A DNA stretch of 64,000 nucleotides from assembly GCF_002224265.1 (NCBI RefSeq), contig NZ_CP012881.1, positions 1,302,001 to 1,366,000 on the forward strand, given 5' to 3'. The translations under genes were made by a program, and so were the position numbers. Each line of letters opens with the position of its first letter. The stretch's first letter is position 1. Positions 57,358 to 64,000 of the stretch are shown here, in pieces. A model generated the notes under the pieces. It was not told the origin of the DNA. It did no database searches and worked only from the letters and a program-made list of their open reading frames with translations. Origin of the DNA: Vibrio vulnificus NBRC 15645 = ATCC 27562 (lineage in GTDB: Bacteria; Pseudomonadota; Gammaproteobacteria; Enterobacterales; Vibrionaceae).

Positions 57358-58284
57358 TTACGCCTGCTGCTGTTGCAACTGCTTTTTATAGTTCGGCAGC
57401 AGCATGTACGTACCAGTAAACTCCACCGCCGCAACATCGCCACTGTAAATGGTCACCAAGATAACAATGCGCGCTTTACGGCCACTGGCAAGGCGATCTA
57501 AATCGCCACTGATCCCATCGAGCGAAGTGCTCGCAATCGGGGTCTTATCCACGGGATGACGATAACGAATGTTGCTGTCTGCCAACACGATATCGCCTTT
57601 CAAACCACGCTCTTTGAGTAGCAGCCACGCCATCCCCCACCCCGTTAGTGTCGCCAAGGTAAAGGCTGAACCCGCAAACAAGGTGTTGTGGGGATTGAGA
57701 TTGGGATTGAGCTGCGCGCAGCACTCAAATTGATAACCGGTGTATTGGTTAATTTTGATGCCCATTTTGTCGGCGATCGGGATTTGCTTTTCCCAGCGGT
57801 CTTGCAGCTCGGTGCACCATTCTGGTTTACGCAGCACATTCGCCATCGGGTCTAGTGGTTTCACCATTTGTTGGTGACGAACAGGCCCACGCTCATCGGT
57901 CAGCTCGCCGCGACGTTCAAAACCATTCTTTTGATAAAAGGAAATGGCATCTTCGCGCGCGTTACACACCAAGCGTTTCGCCCCTTCTTGGCGCGCTAGA
58001 GACTCTAACGCCACCAGCACTAATGAACCCATGCCTTTGCTGCGGCGATTGCCTTTGACCGCCATATAACGAATTTGCCCTTCATTGTCCGGCGTGATGT
58101 AAAGACGGCCAATCGCAATCGGACGACCTCGGCCATCAACAATCATGCGATGATGGCTCATCGGATCGTATTCATCGCGCTCAGAGCCTATCGGCATGCG
58201 CCAAGGCTCACGCAGCATTTGCCAACGGAAGTGGAAATACTTGTTCAGTTGATTGTCCGTTTCTGGGGTGATCAGTTTAAACAT
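57358..58284 (-). CDS. fabY: Fused GNAT acetyltransferase/thioesterase, FabY (YiiD) type
   Basis: A 308-residue protein homologous along its length to E. coli YiiD/FabY. The N-terminal GNAT domain (residues 1-145) has MAVKGNRRSKGMGSLVLVAL as the acetyl-CoA loop. The C-terminal hot-dog thioesterase-like domain (155-308) has NPHNTLFAGSAFTLATLTGW. E. coli FabY supports initiation of fatty acid synthesis when FabH is absent. It is followed by dtd and yihY upstream on the same strand; the same three-gene neighbourhood occurs in E. coli. Confidence 0.9.
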   Translation of the reverse strand: MFKLITPETDNQLNKYFHFRWQMLREPWRMPIGSERDEYDPMSHHRMIVDGRGRPIAIGRLYITPDNEGQIRYMAVKGNRRSKGMGSLVLVALESLARQEGAKRLVCNAREDAISFYQKNGFERRGELTDERGPVRHQQMVKPLDPMANVLRKPEWCTELQDRWEKQIPIADKMGIKINQYTGYQFECCAQLNPNLNPHNTLFAGSAFTLATLTGWGMAWLLLKERGLKGDIVLADSNIRYRHPVDKTPIASTSLDGISGDLDRLASGRKARIVILVTIYSGDVAAVEFTGTYMLLPNYKKQLQQQQA

Positions 58285-58326
58285 AAAATTCCTTTTCCAT
58301 GCATTATTCGCCCGTTCTTTGGCTCA

Positions 58327-58761
58327 CTATACCTGTAACCAAAACGTCACTGGGCCATCGTTAATTAACGAGACTTTCATATCCGCAGCGAATCGTCCAC
58401 GCTCCGTTGGTAGCACTTGCTGACACAAGTCGGAGAAATAGTCGTATAAACGCTCAGCTTCAGCCGGATGCGCACCACGAGAAAAACCAGCACGCGTGCC
58501 TTTTTTGGTATCGGCAGGCAAAGTAAATTGCGATACCACCAACACCTTACCGTCCACTTGCTGCACATTGAGGTTCATTTTGCCTTCGCTGTCTTCAAAC
58601 ACGCGGTAGGTCGTGACTCTCTCCATCAAACGCTTGGCTTTGGCCTCATCGTCGTCTTTTTCTACGCCGAGCAACACCAAAAGTCCCTTGTCTATCTGAC
58701 CAACCACTTCACCATCGACGCGTACAGCTGCTTCACTAACTCTCTGAATCAAAGCGATCAC
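58327..58761 (-). CDS. dtd: D-aminoacyl-tRNA deacylase
   Basis: A 144-residue cytoplasmic enzyme that removes D-amino acids (and glycine from tRNA-Ala) from mis-charged tRNA. Family motifs [18 protein letters not shown] and the C-terminal [10 protein letters not shown] (Gly-cisPro-type motif) are intact. The start is GTG 58761 with AAGGA about 9 bases upstream, inside the end of yihY (26-base overlap), so translation is coupled. Confidence 0.96.
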   Translation of the reverse strand: MIALIQRVSEAAVRVDGEVVGQIDKGLLVLLGVEKDDDEAKAKRLMERVTTYRVFEDSEGKMNLNVQQVDGKVLVVSQFTLPADTKKGTRAGFSRGAHPAEAERLYDYFSDLCQQVLPTERGRFAADMKVSLINDGPVTFWLQV

Positions 58762-59677
58762 GTTGAGTATCCTTTTCTAATTCTGTGTCATTGTCTGGCG
58801 GCGATTGTATCACGTCCACCGTTGGCCTCCAGTGCTCCCGCTCACCGAGTGCAGCGGTGACTTCAGCACCGATTAAAACAATCAACCAGCAGAGATACAC
58901 CCAAACAAAAAGAATCGGAATGGCGGCCAAAGCGCCGTAAATCAGTTGATACGACGGAAACTGTGTAATGTACGCAGCAAAGCCTTTTTTACTAAGCTCA
59001 AACAACACCGCCGCAATCATGGCACCAACGACGGCATGAGAAAACTGCACCTTCTTATTCGGCACCAACAAATAAAGGCCAACGAAGGCCGAAGAAGAGA
59101 GGATAAATGGCAGCCAACGCAGCAACTGATCGTAAACGGTCGAGATCGCTTCACTATCAAGTAAACGCAGTGAGGTGATGTAAGAGGTGGCCGCAATACT
59201 GGCTCCGACCAAAATCGGCCCAAGCGTCAACACCATCCAATACATCGAAAACGAGAACACCGCACGACGCTTCTTCTTCACTCTCCAAATATAGTTGAGA
59301 TTCTTGTCGATGTTGGAAATCAGCATCAACGCTGCCACAAACAGAAACGCCGCCCCCACCGCCGTCATTTTGCCCGTGTTCGCGACAAAATCTTGCAATG
59401 CCGCATGAACAGCGTCTCCCGATGCGGGAACAAAGTTATTGATGATGAAACTTTGCAATACGCTACCAACGTTCTCAAAAACGGAAAACTTCGACAAAAT
59501 GGATAAGAGAACAGTGAGCATAGGTACAATCGAAAGTAACGTGATATACGCCAAGTAACCGGCATTCACATTAGTTCGGTCATGATTCATGCGCGCTATC
59601 AAATAACGAACAAATGCAATGCCCGCTTGCGCCCTTTGCGGCAATCTCAACTTGTCTCTGCCAAACAACTGGTTCAT
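58736..59677 (-). CDS. yihY: YihY/BrkB-family inner-membrane protein
   Basis: A 313-residue membrane protein with about six membrane segments ([72 protein letters not shown]; and two more after 200). The family motif [17 protein letters not shown] is present. The historic RNase BN/BrkB labels are not supported for E. coli YihY, so no function is assigned. ATG 59677 with TAGGA upstream; hydrophilic acidic C-terminal tail. Confidence 0.9.
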   Translation of the reverse strand: MNQLFGRDKLRLPQRAQAGIAFVRYLIARMNHDRTNVNAGYLAYITLLSIVPMLTVLLSILSKFSVFENVGSVLQSFIINNFVPASGDAVHAALQDFVANTGKMTAVGAAFLFVAALMLISNIDKNLNYIWRVKKKRRAVFSFSMYWMVLTLGPILVGASIAATSYITSLRLLDSEAISTVYDQLLRWLPFILSSSAFVGLYLLVPNKKVQFSHAVVGAMIAAVLFELSKKGFAAYITQFPSYQLIYGALAAIPILFVWVYLCWLIVLIGAEVTAALGEREHWRPTVDVIQSPPDNDTELEKDTQRDRFDSES

Positions 59678-59721
59678 AGTCCTAACCATACGTAACTTAA
59701 ATAGATCATTGAGAAATAAGC

Positions 59722-60363
59722 ATGCCTTATTTAATCACCATACTACTAACGGTTTTTGCCCTGACTGGTTGTCAGTCCGCATACTACTCTGCAATGGAAA
59801 AAGTGGGTTACCACAAACGTGAGATCATGGTCGACCGAGTCGAAGACGCCAAAGAATCTCAGCAAGAGGCCCAACAAGAGTTTACCAGCGCCTTACAGGC
59901 TTTATCCAGCCTAACCCAATTTAATGGCGGTGAATTGGAGGAGGTGTATAACCAAATCAACGACCAGTACCAAGACAGTGAAAAAGCCGCGCAGGAAGTA
60001 CGCGATCGCATTGCTGCGATTGAAGATGTCTCGGATGCTTTGTTCGATGAATGGCAACAAGAGCTCGCACTGTACACCAATGCCAAGCTGCGCCGCTCTA
60101 GCGAACAAAAGCTCAAGGAGACCAAAGCCTCTTACCAACAGATGCTCAAAGCGATGAAACGAGCAGAGCAAAAAATGACGCCAGTGCTCAACACGCTGCG
60201 CGACAATACCTTGTATTTGAAACACAACCTCAACGCCAGCGCCGTTGGTTCGTTGCAAGGCGAGTTCATGAACTTGGAAAAAGAGATCGCCAATGCCATC
60301 TCGCAAATGAACGCTGCAATAGCCGAATCCGACAAGTTCTTGCAAAAACTCAACCAGCAGTAA
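59722..60363 (+). CDS. DUF2959 lipoprotein
   Basis: A 213-residue protein with a lipoprotein signal peptide; the lipobox LTGC places the lipidated cysteine at residue 17. The rest is almost all helical coiled coil (ESQQEAQQEFTSALQALSSL; KETKASYQQMLKAMKRAEQK), as in the DUF2959 family. Function unknown; divergent from yihY with a 44-base gap, so the two promoters must overlap. Confidence 0.85.
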   Translation: MPYLITILLTVFALTGCQSAYYSAMEKVGYHKREIMVDRVEDAKESQQEAQQEFTSALQALSSLTQFNGGELEEVYNQINDQYQDSEKAAQEVRDRIAAIEDVSDALFDEWQQELALYTNAKLRRSSEQKLKETKASYQQMLKAMKRAEQKMTPVLNTLRDNTLYLKHNLNASAVGSLQGEFMNLEKEIANAISQMNAAIAESDKFLQKLNQQ

Positions 60364-60370
60364 GCTTCTC

Positions 60371-60396
60371 AAACCTCCCACTTTCGGGAGGTTTTT
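60371..60396 (+). terminator. Terminator of the DUF2959 gene
   Basis: AAACCTCCC (60371-60379) pairs with GGGAGGTTT (60386-60394) around ACTTTC, followed by more T. Confidence 0.92.
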
Positions 60397-60428
60397 AGTT
60401 GTGCCTCGCTAGGGTCGGTTAACCGTGT

Positions 60429-60950
60429 TCACCCTACATGCTGCAGAATAAACGCCACCCGCTCAGCCACACTTCCCCACGGCACTTCCACCACTTGATA
60501 GCCTAGCTCACGGTAGCACTCCACCAACATTTGATGAATCTGCAGCGCTTCGGCAAACGTGTGTGGCCGCACTTCGTCTTGGACATAAATGGACGACTCT
60601 GGTTTGCAGACGAACACTTTGGCGTAATAACCCTGGCTGGCGTGATGCAACGCGGTGGGTACCTCACAGCGCCCCATTTTGAGGTAGCCAATAATATCGG
60701 GAATGGCGCGGTCGAAAAACGCGACGGTGGCACCACTGGCTTGCCGTTTTTGCTCACTCATCAACGCCAAACACAACTCAGCGAAAGCGGGAAGATTGGT
60801 CCAGGGCAGAATGCCGTCAGCGCGTACACTTTGCTCCTCGATCAATGTGCGAGAGCCTTCCGCAAAAGTCATGTAACCCTGCGCCGACAGCGCATTAATT
60901 AATGTGGTTTTACCCGCTCCAGGGCCACCACTGATGATCACCAAATCCAT
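60429..60950 (-). CDS. Small P-loop ATPase (AAA_28 type)
   Basis: A 173-residue cytoplasmic protein. Walker A is SGGPGAGKTTLI at residues 7-18; FFDRAIPDIIGYL resembles the DRx kinase-type motif of NadR/Ttd14-like P-loop proteins. No second domain. GGAGCAAAAC precedes the ATG. It lies downstream of typA on the same strand, after the typA terminator. The substrate is unknown; kinase-like activity on a small molecule is possible. Confidence 0.78.
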   Translation of the reverse strand: MDLVIISGGPGAGKTTLINALSAQGYMTFAEGSRTLIEEQSVRADGILPWTNLPAFAELCLALMSEQKRQASGATVAFFDRAIPDIIGYLKMGRCEVPTALHHASQGYYAKVFVCKPESSIYVQDEVRPHTFAEALQIHQMLVECYRELGYQVVEVPWGSVAERVAFILQHVG

Positions 60951-60971
60951 GTTTTGCTCCTAACTAAACAA

Positions 60972-61001
60972 AAACCCTGAGTCGTTGCCAACTCAGGGTT
61001 T
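60972..61001 (-). terminator. Terminator of typA
   Basis: AAACCCTGAGT (60972-60982) pairs with ACTCAGGGTTT (60991-61001). On the minus strand the stem is followed by TTTTTGTTTAG. It lies just downstream of the typA stop. Confidence 0.92.
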
Positions 61002-61026
61002 CTCATTTAATTAACCGAAAGCGTAA

Positions 61027-62856
61027 TTACTTCGCTTCGCGAGAAGCACGTTTACGATCGCTTTCCGTTAGGAACTTCTTACGGATACGGATGTTTTCCG
61101 GCGTTACTTCTACTAGCTCGTCGTCATCGATGAACTCTAGTGCTTGTTCTAGGGTCATCGTGATTGGTGGCGTTAGCACCTGTGCGTCATCCGTACCAGA
61201 AGCACGAACGTTGGTTAGCTGCTTACCTTTCAGTGCGTTTACGGTTAGGTCGTTATCACGGCTGTGAATACCGATAACCATACCTTCGTACACTTCCACA
61301 CCGTGACCGATGAAGAGACGACCACGCTCTTGCAGGTTAAATAGCGCGTTGGTTAGCGCTTTACCCGCTGCGTTCGCAATCAATACACCGTTGATACGTT
61401 GACCGATGTTACCGCCTTTGTGTGGGCCGTAGTGATCAAACGTATGGTAAAGAAGACCTGAACCTGAAGTCAGTGTCATGAACTCCGTTTGGAAACCGAT
61501 CAGACCACGAGATGGCATCATAAAGTCCAAACGAACACGGCCTTTACCATCTGGAGACATGTCTTTCAGTTCGCCTTTACGCATACCGATCTTCTCCATA
61601 ATGCCACCTTGGTGTTCTTCTTGAACGTCGATGGTTACGGTTTCGAACGGTTCCATTAGCTGGCCGTTTTCTTCCTTCAGGATTACTTCTGGACGCGATA
61701 CTGCAAGCTCAAAGCCTTCACGACGCATGTTCTCGATCAGGATAGATAGGTGAAGCTCACCACGGCCTGAAACGCGGAATTTGTCTGGATCTTCTGTTTG
61801 CTCAACGCGCAGTGCTACGTTGTGAACCAGTTCCTTCTCAAGACGCTCAAGGATGTTACGTGAAGTCACGTATTTACCTTCAAGACCCGCAAACGGAGAG
61901 GTGTTTACTTGGAACGTCATGGTGACGGTTGGTTCATCAACAGACAATGCTGGCAACGCTTCTGGCTTATTTACATCACAGATGGTGTCTGAGATTTTTA
62001 GCTCGCCAAGACCAGTGATTGCAATGATGTCGCCCGCGGTTGCTTGTTCAACTTCGTGACGCTCAAGGCCCATGTAACCCAGTACCGTGCCCACTTTACC
62101 GTTACGTGTTTTGCCATCAGCACCAACGATGGTCACTTGTTGGTTTGCTTTCACTTTACCGCGAGTCACACGACCAACACCGATAACACCCACGTATGAG
62201 CTGTAATCGAGCTGAGAGATTTGCATCTGTAGTGGGCCGTCAAGGTCAACATTTGGCGCATCAACCACATCAACGATCGTTTGGAATAGTGGTTCCATGT
62301 CTTCGCCAGTTTCGCCTTCTTCTAGAGAAGCCCAACCGTTAAGTGCTGAAGCATAAACCACTTTGAAATCAAGCTGTTCATCAGTTGCGCCTAGGTTGTC
62401 GAATAGGTCAAACACTTGGTCCATAACCCAATCAGGACGCGCACCTGGACGGTCGATCTTGTTGATTACAACGATTGGCTTAAGGCCGTGTGCGAATGCT
62501 TTTTGCGTTACAAAACGCGTTTGTGGCATTGGACCATCTACTGCGTCAACGATAAGTAGCACGCAGTCTACCATCGACATAATACGCTCAACTTCGCCAC
62601 CGAAGTCCGCGTGTCCCGGGGTATCTACGATATTGATGCGGTAGTCATTCCAACGGATAGCGGTGTTTTTCGCCAAAATGGTAATGCCACGCTCTTTTTC
62701 GATGTCGTTCGAGTCCATGACTCGCTCTTCTACATCGCCGCGAGATTGTAAAGTGCCCGATTGCTGCAGCAATTTATCAACCAGTGTTGTTTTACCGTGG
62801 TCAACGTGCGCGATGATCGCGATATTTCTTAATTTATCAATCTGTGGAGTCGTCAT
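61027..62856 (-). CDS. typA: Ribosome-associated GTPase TypA/BipA
   Basis: A 609-residue translational GTPase that helps 50S assembly and growth at low temperature. G1 [10 protein letters not shown]3 [11 protein letters not shown] and G4 [10 protein letters not shown] lie in residues 1-200. Domain II, the EF-G-like domains III and V ([19 protein letters not shown]), and the BipA-specific C-terminal domain (about 485-609) follow. Divergent from glnA across 530 bases, an arrangement shared with E. coli. Confidence 0.97.
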   Translation of the reverse strand: MTTPQIDKLRNIAIIAHVDHGKTTLVDKLLQQSGTLQSRGDVEERVMDSNDIEKERGITILAKNTAIRWNDYRINIVDTPGHADFGGEVERIMSMVDCVLLIVDAVDGPMPQTRFVTQKAFAHGLKPIVVINKIDRPGARPDWVMDQVFDLFDNLGATDEQLDFKVVYASALNGWASLEEGETGEDMEPLFQTIVDVVDAPNVDLDGPLQMQISQLDYSSYVGVIGVGRVTRGKVKANQQVTIVGADGKTRNGKVGTVLGYMGLERHEVEQATAGDIIAITGLGELKISDTICDVNKPEALPALSVDEPTVTMTFQVNTSPFAGLEGKYVTSRNILERLEKELVHNVALRVEQTEDPDKFRVSGRGELHLSILIENMRREGFELAVSRPEVILKEENGQLMEPFETVTIDVQEEHQGGIMEKIGMRKGELKDMSPDGKGRVRLDFMMPSRGLIGFQTEFMTLTSGSGLLYHTFDHYGPHKGGNIGQRINGVLIANAAGKALTNALFNLQERGRLFIGHGVEVYEGMVIGIHSRDNDLTVNALKGKQLTNVRASGTDDAQVLTPPITMTLEQALEFIDDDELVEVTPENIRIRKKFLTESDRKRASREAK

Positions 62857-63164
62857 GGATTCTGATTCACTTGTTTAGACAATATTACTCAAACCGTTCA
62901 CTTTTTAAACAAAGCCCAGTTTGATTAAAAAAACGGCCATAATGTACCAGATTTTGATAAAAAACCCAGAAATATGTGATCTATTCGTGAGTATTTTTCT
63001 TTTATTGACGCTAATCGCCCCTCTTCAACCCCAACCATTTCTCGAGCCGCCTCACTCTATCAAGCTTTTATGCAAAGATGAGCACACGATCGTTGACAAA
63101 AGCAACAAACAGGGGCGAAATGGATCGCGCTTATGATTCACAATGGTGCAACGAACATTGTTTC

Positions 63165-63179
63165 GCACCATTAAGGTGC
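63165..63179 (+). promoter_or_regulatory. NtrC binding site upstream of glnA
   Basis: GCACC-ATTAA-GGTGC is a perfect NtrC dyad. TGGTGCA half-sites lie on either side (63144-63150 and near 63194-63200), suggesting a cluster of enhancer sites about 100 bases upstream of the sigma-54 promoter. The rest of the 530-base typA-glnA gap shows only AT-rich sequence. Confidence 0.8.
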
Positions 63180-63263
63180 GCTCGAGGATCATTTTGGTGC
63201 ATAAAGGAAGAGCAAACGCACACAAAACAAAGCAAGTGCATGATTAATATGAACTTAAAAAAT

Positions 63264-63279
63264 TGGCACGCTTTTAGCT
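63264..63279 (+). promoter_or_regulatory. Sigma-54 promoter of glnA
   Basis: TTGGCACGCTTTTAGCT carries the invariant GG (63265-63266) and GC (63277-63278) with the required 10-base spacing, matching TGGCAC-N5-TTGC in its -24 part. Transcription would start near 63290, about 95 bases before the coding start. Confidence 0.8.
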
Positions 63280-63386
63280 TTGTAAGAATCAGCATCGATT
63301 AATAAGAATGAAATGAAATTAATCAATGCTGGATTCCAAACCGAATCTGACTATTACCGCTTTAATAACACTGGAGGTTATCCAAG

Positions 63387-64000
63387 ATGTCAGTAGAAAA
63401 CGTTTTATCGCTGATCCAAGAAAACGAAGTTAAGTTTGTTGACCTGCGTTTTACCGATACTAAAGGTAAAGAGCAGCACATCTCTATTCCTTCTCACCAA
63501 ATCGATGCTGACTTCTTCGAAGACGGTAAAATGTTCGATGGTTCGTCTGTTGCTGGCTGGAAAGGTATTAACGAATCAGACATGGTGATGATGCCTGACG
63601 CATCTTCAGCGGTTCTAGACCCATTTACTGAAGAAGCAACGCTAAACATCCGTTGTGACATCCTAGAACCTGCAACGATGCAAGGTTACGACCGTGACCC
63701 ACGCTCTATCGCGAAACGCGCTGAAGAGTACATGCGCTCTACTGGCCTTGCAGACACCGTTCTAGTTGGTCCAGAGCCAGAGTTCTTCCTGTTTGACGAT
63801 GTAAAATTCGCAACTGACATGTCGGGTTCTTTCTTCAAGATCGATGACGTAGAAGCAGCATGGAACACAGGTTCTGACTACGAAAACGGTAACAAAGGTC
63901 ACCGTCCAGGCGTGAAGGGTGGTTACTTCCCTGTAGCTCCAGTGGATTCTTCACAAGACCTACGTTCTGCAATGTGTCTAGTGATGGAAGAGATGGGCCT
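63387..64000 (+). CDS. glnA: Glutamine synthetase type I (3' end outside window)
   Basis: The first 204 residues of the central ammonia-assimilation enzyme, cut by the window edge. [20 protein letters not shown] is the family N-terminus; the beta-grasp domain with [11 protein letters not shown] and the start of the catalytic domain ([12 protein letters not shown]) are intact. TGGAGG lies 8-10 bases before the ATG. Controlled by NtrC and sigma-54 elements upstream. Confidence 0.97.
   Translation, partial: MSVENVLSLIQENEVKFVDLRFTDTKGKEQHISIPSHQIDADFFEDGKMFDGSSVAGWKGINESDMVMMPDASSAVLDPFTEEATLNIRCDILEPATMQGYDRDPRSIAKRAEEYMRSTGLADTVLVGPEPEFFLFDDVKFATDMSGSFFKIDDVEAAWNTGSDYENGNKGHRPGVKGGYFPVAPVDSSQDLRSAMCLVMEEMG

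Noticed and set aside
58736..59677. Ribonuclease BN / virulence factor label for yihY
   Set aside because: The label is historical; E. coli RNase BN is a different gene (rbn/elaC), and only membrane topology can be seen here.

Overview
The window is a chromosomal segment of a Vibrio, most likely of the V. vulnificus group. Evidence: the complete twelve-gene eps type II secretion operon sits between cysQ and hslRO-pckA, a Vibrio TonB2/TonB3-type energizer carries the extra TtpC and DUF3450 partners, an ERIC-type palindromic repeat is present, and nearly every housekeeping protein is clearly gammaproteobacterial. Gene density is high. No rRNA, tRNA, CRISPR array, prophage or intact insertion sequence was seen. 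The species call is an inference.

Left part (1-4.4 kb): slmA (5' end cut by the window edge), an LpxL-family acyltransferase, then pyrE, rph and yicC. This order is shared with the E. coli slmA-pyrE-rph-yicC neighbourhood. The pyrE flanks carry unusual short arrays in which CTAG recurs every 7-8 bp, plus a long palindromic element in the rph-pyrE leader.

Accessory block (4.4-22.2 kb), placed between yicC and gmk: a DUF3427 gene remnant, a MerR-methyltransferase fusion, a SEC-C protein, a PsiE-like membrane protein, and then two divergent transport units. One encodes a five-gene peptide ABC importer (minus strand). The other encodes a TonB-dependent receptor followed by DUF3450, TtpC, ExbB, ExbD, TonB and a TPR protein (plus strand). 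Together they could form one outer-membrane-to-cytoplasm import route.

Core block (22.3-40.3 kb): gmk-rpoZ-spoT-trmH-recG (again the E. coli order), xanP with a PurR-like operator, envZ/ompR with a hairpin between them, greB, tex, an ERIC element, a small unknown gene, bioH, comF/gntX, nfuA with an IscR-like site, nudE and cysQ.

Right part (40.3-64 kb): the epsC-N operon (minus strand), hslR-hslO behind a heat-shock-like promoter, pckA, an AsmA-like protein, fabY (yiiD)-dtd-yihY, a DUF2959 lipoprotein, a small P-loop ATPase, typA/bipA, and the start of glnA behind NtrC and sigma-54 promoter elements. Many genes use GTG or TTG starts (spoT, greB, nfuA, dtd, epsC, epsD, epsH, epsL, epsN); starts were chosen from ribosome-binding sites and from recalled family N-termini.
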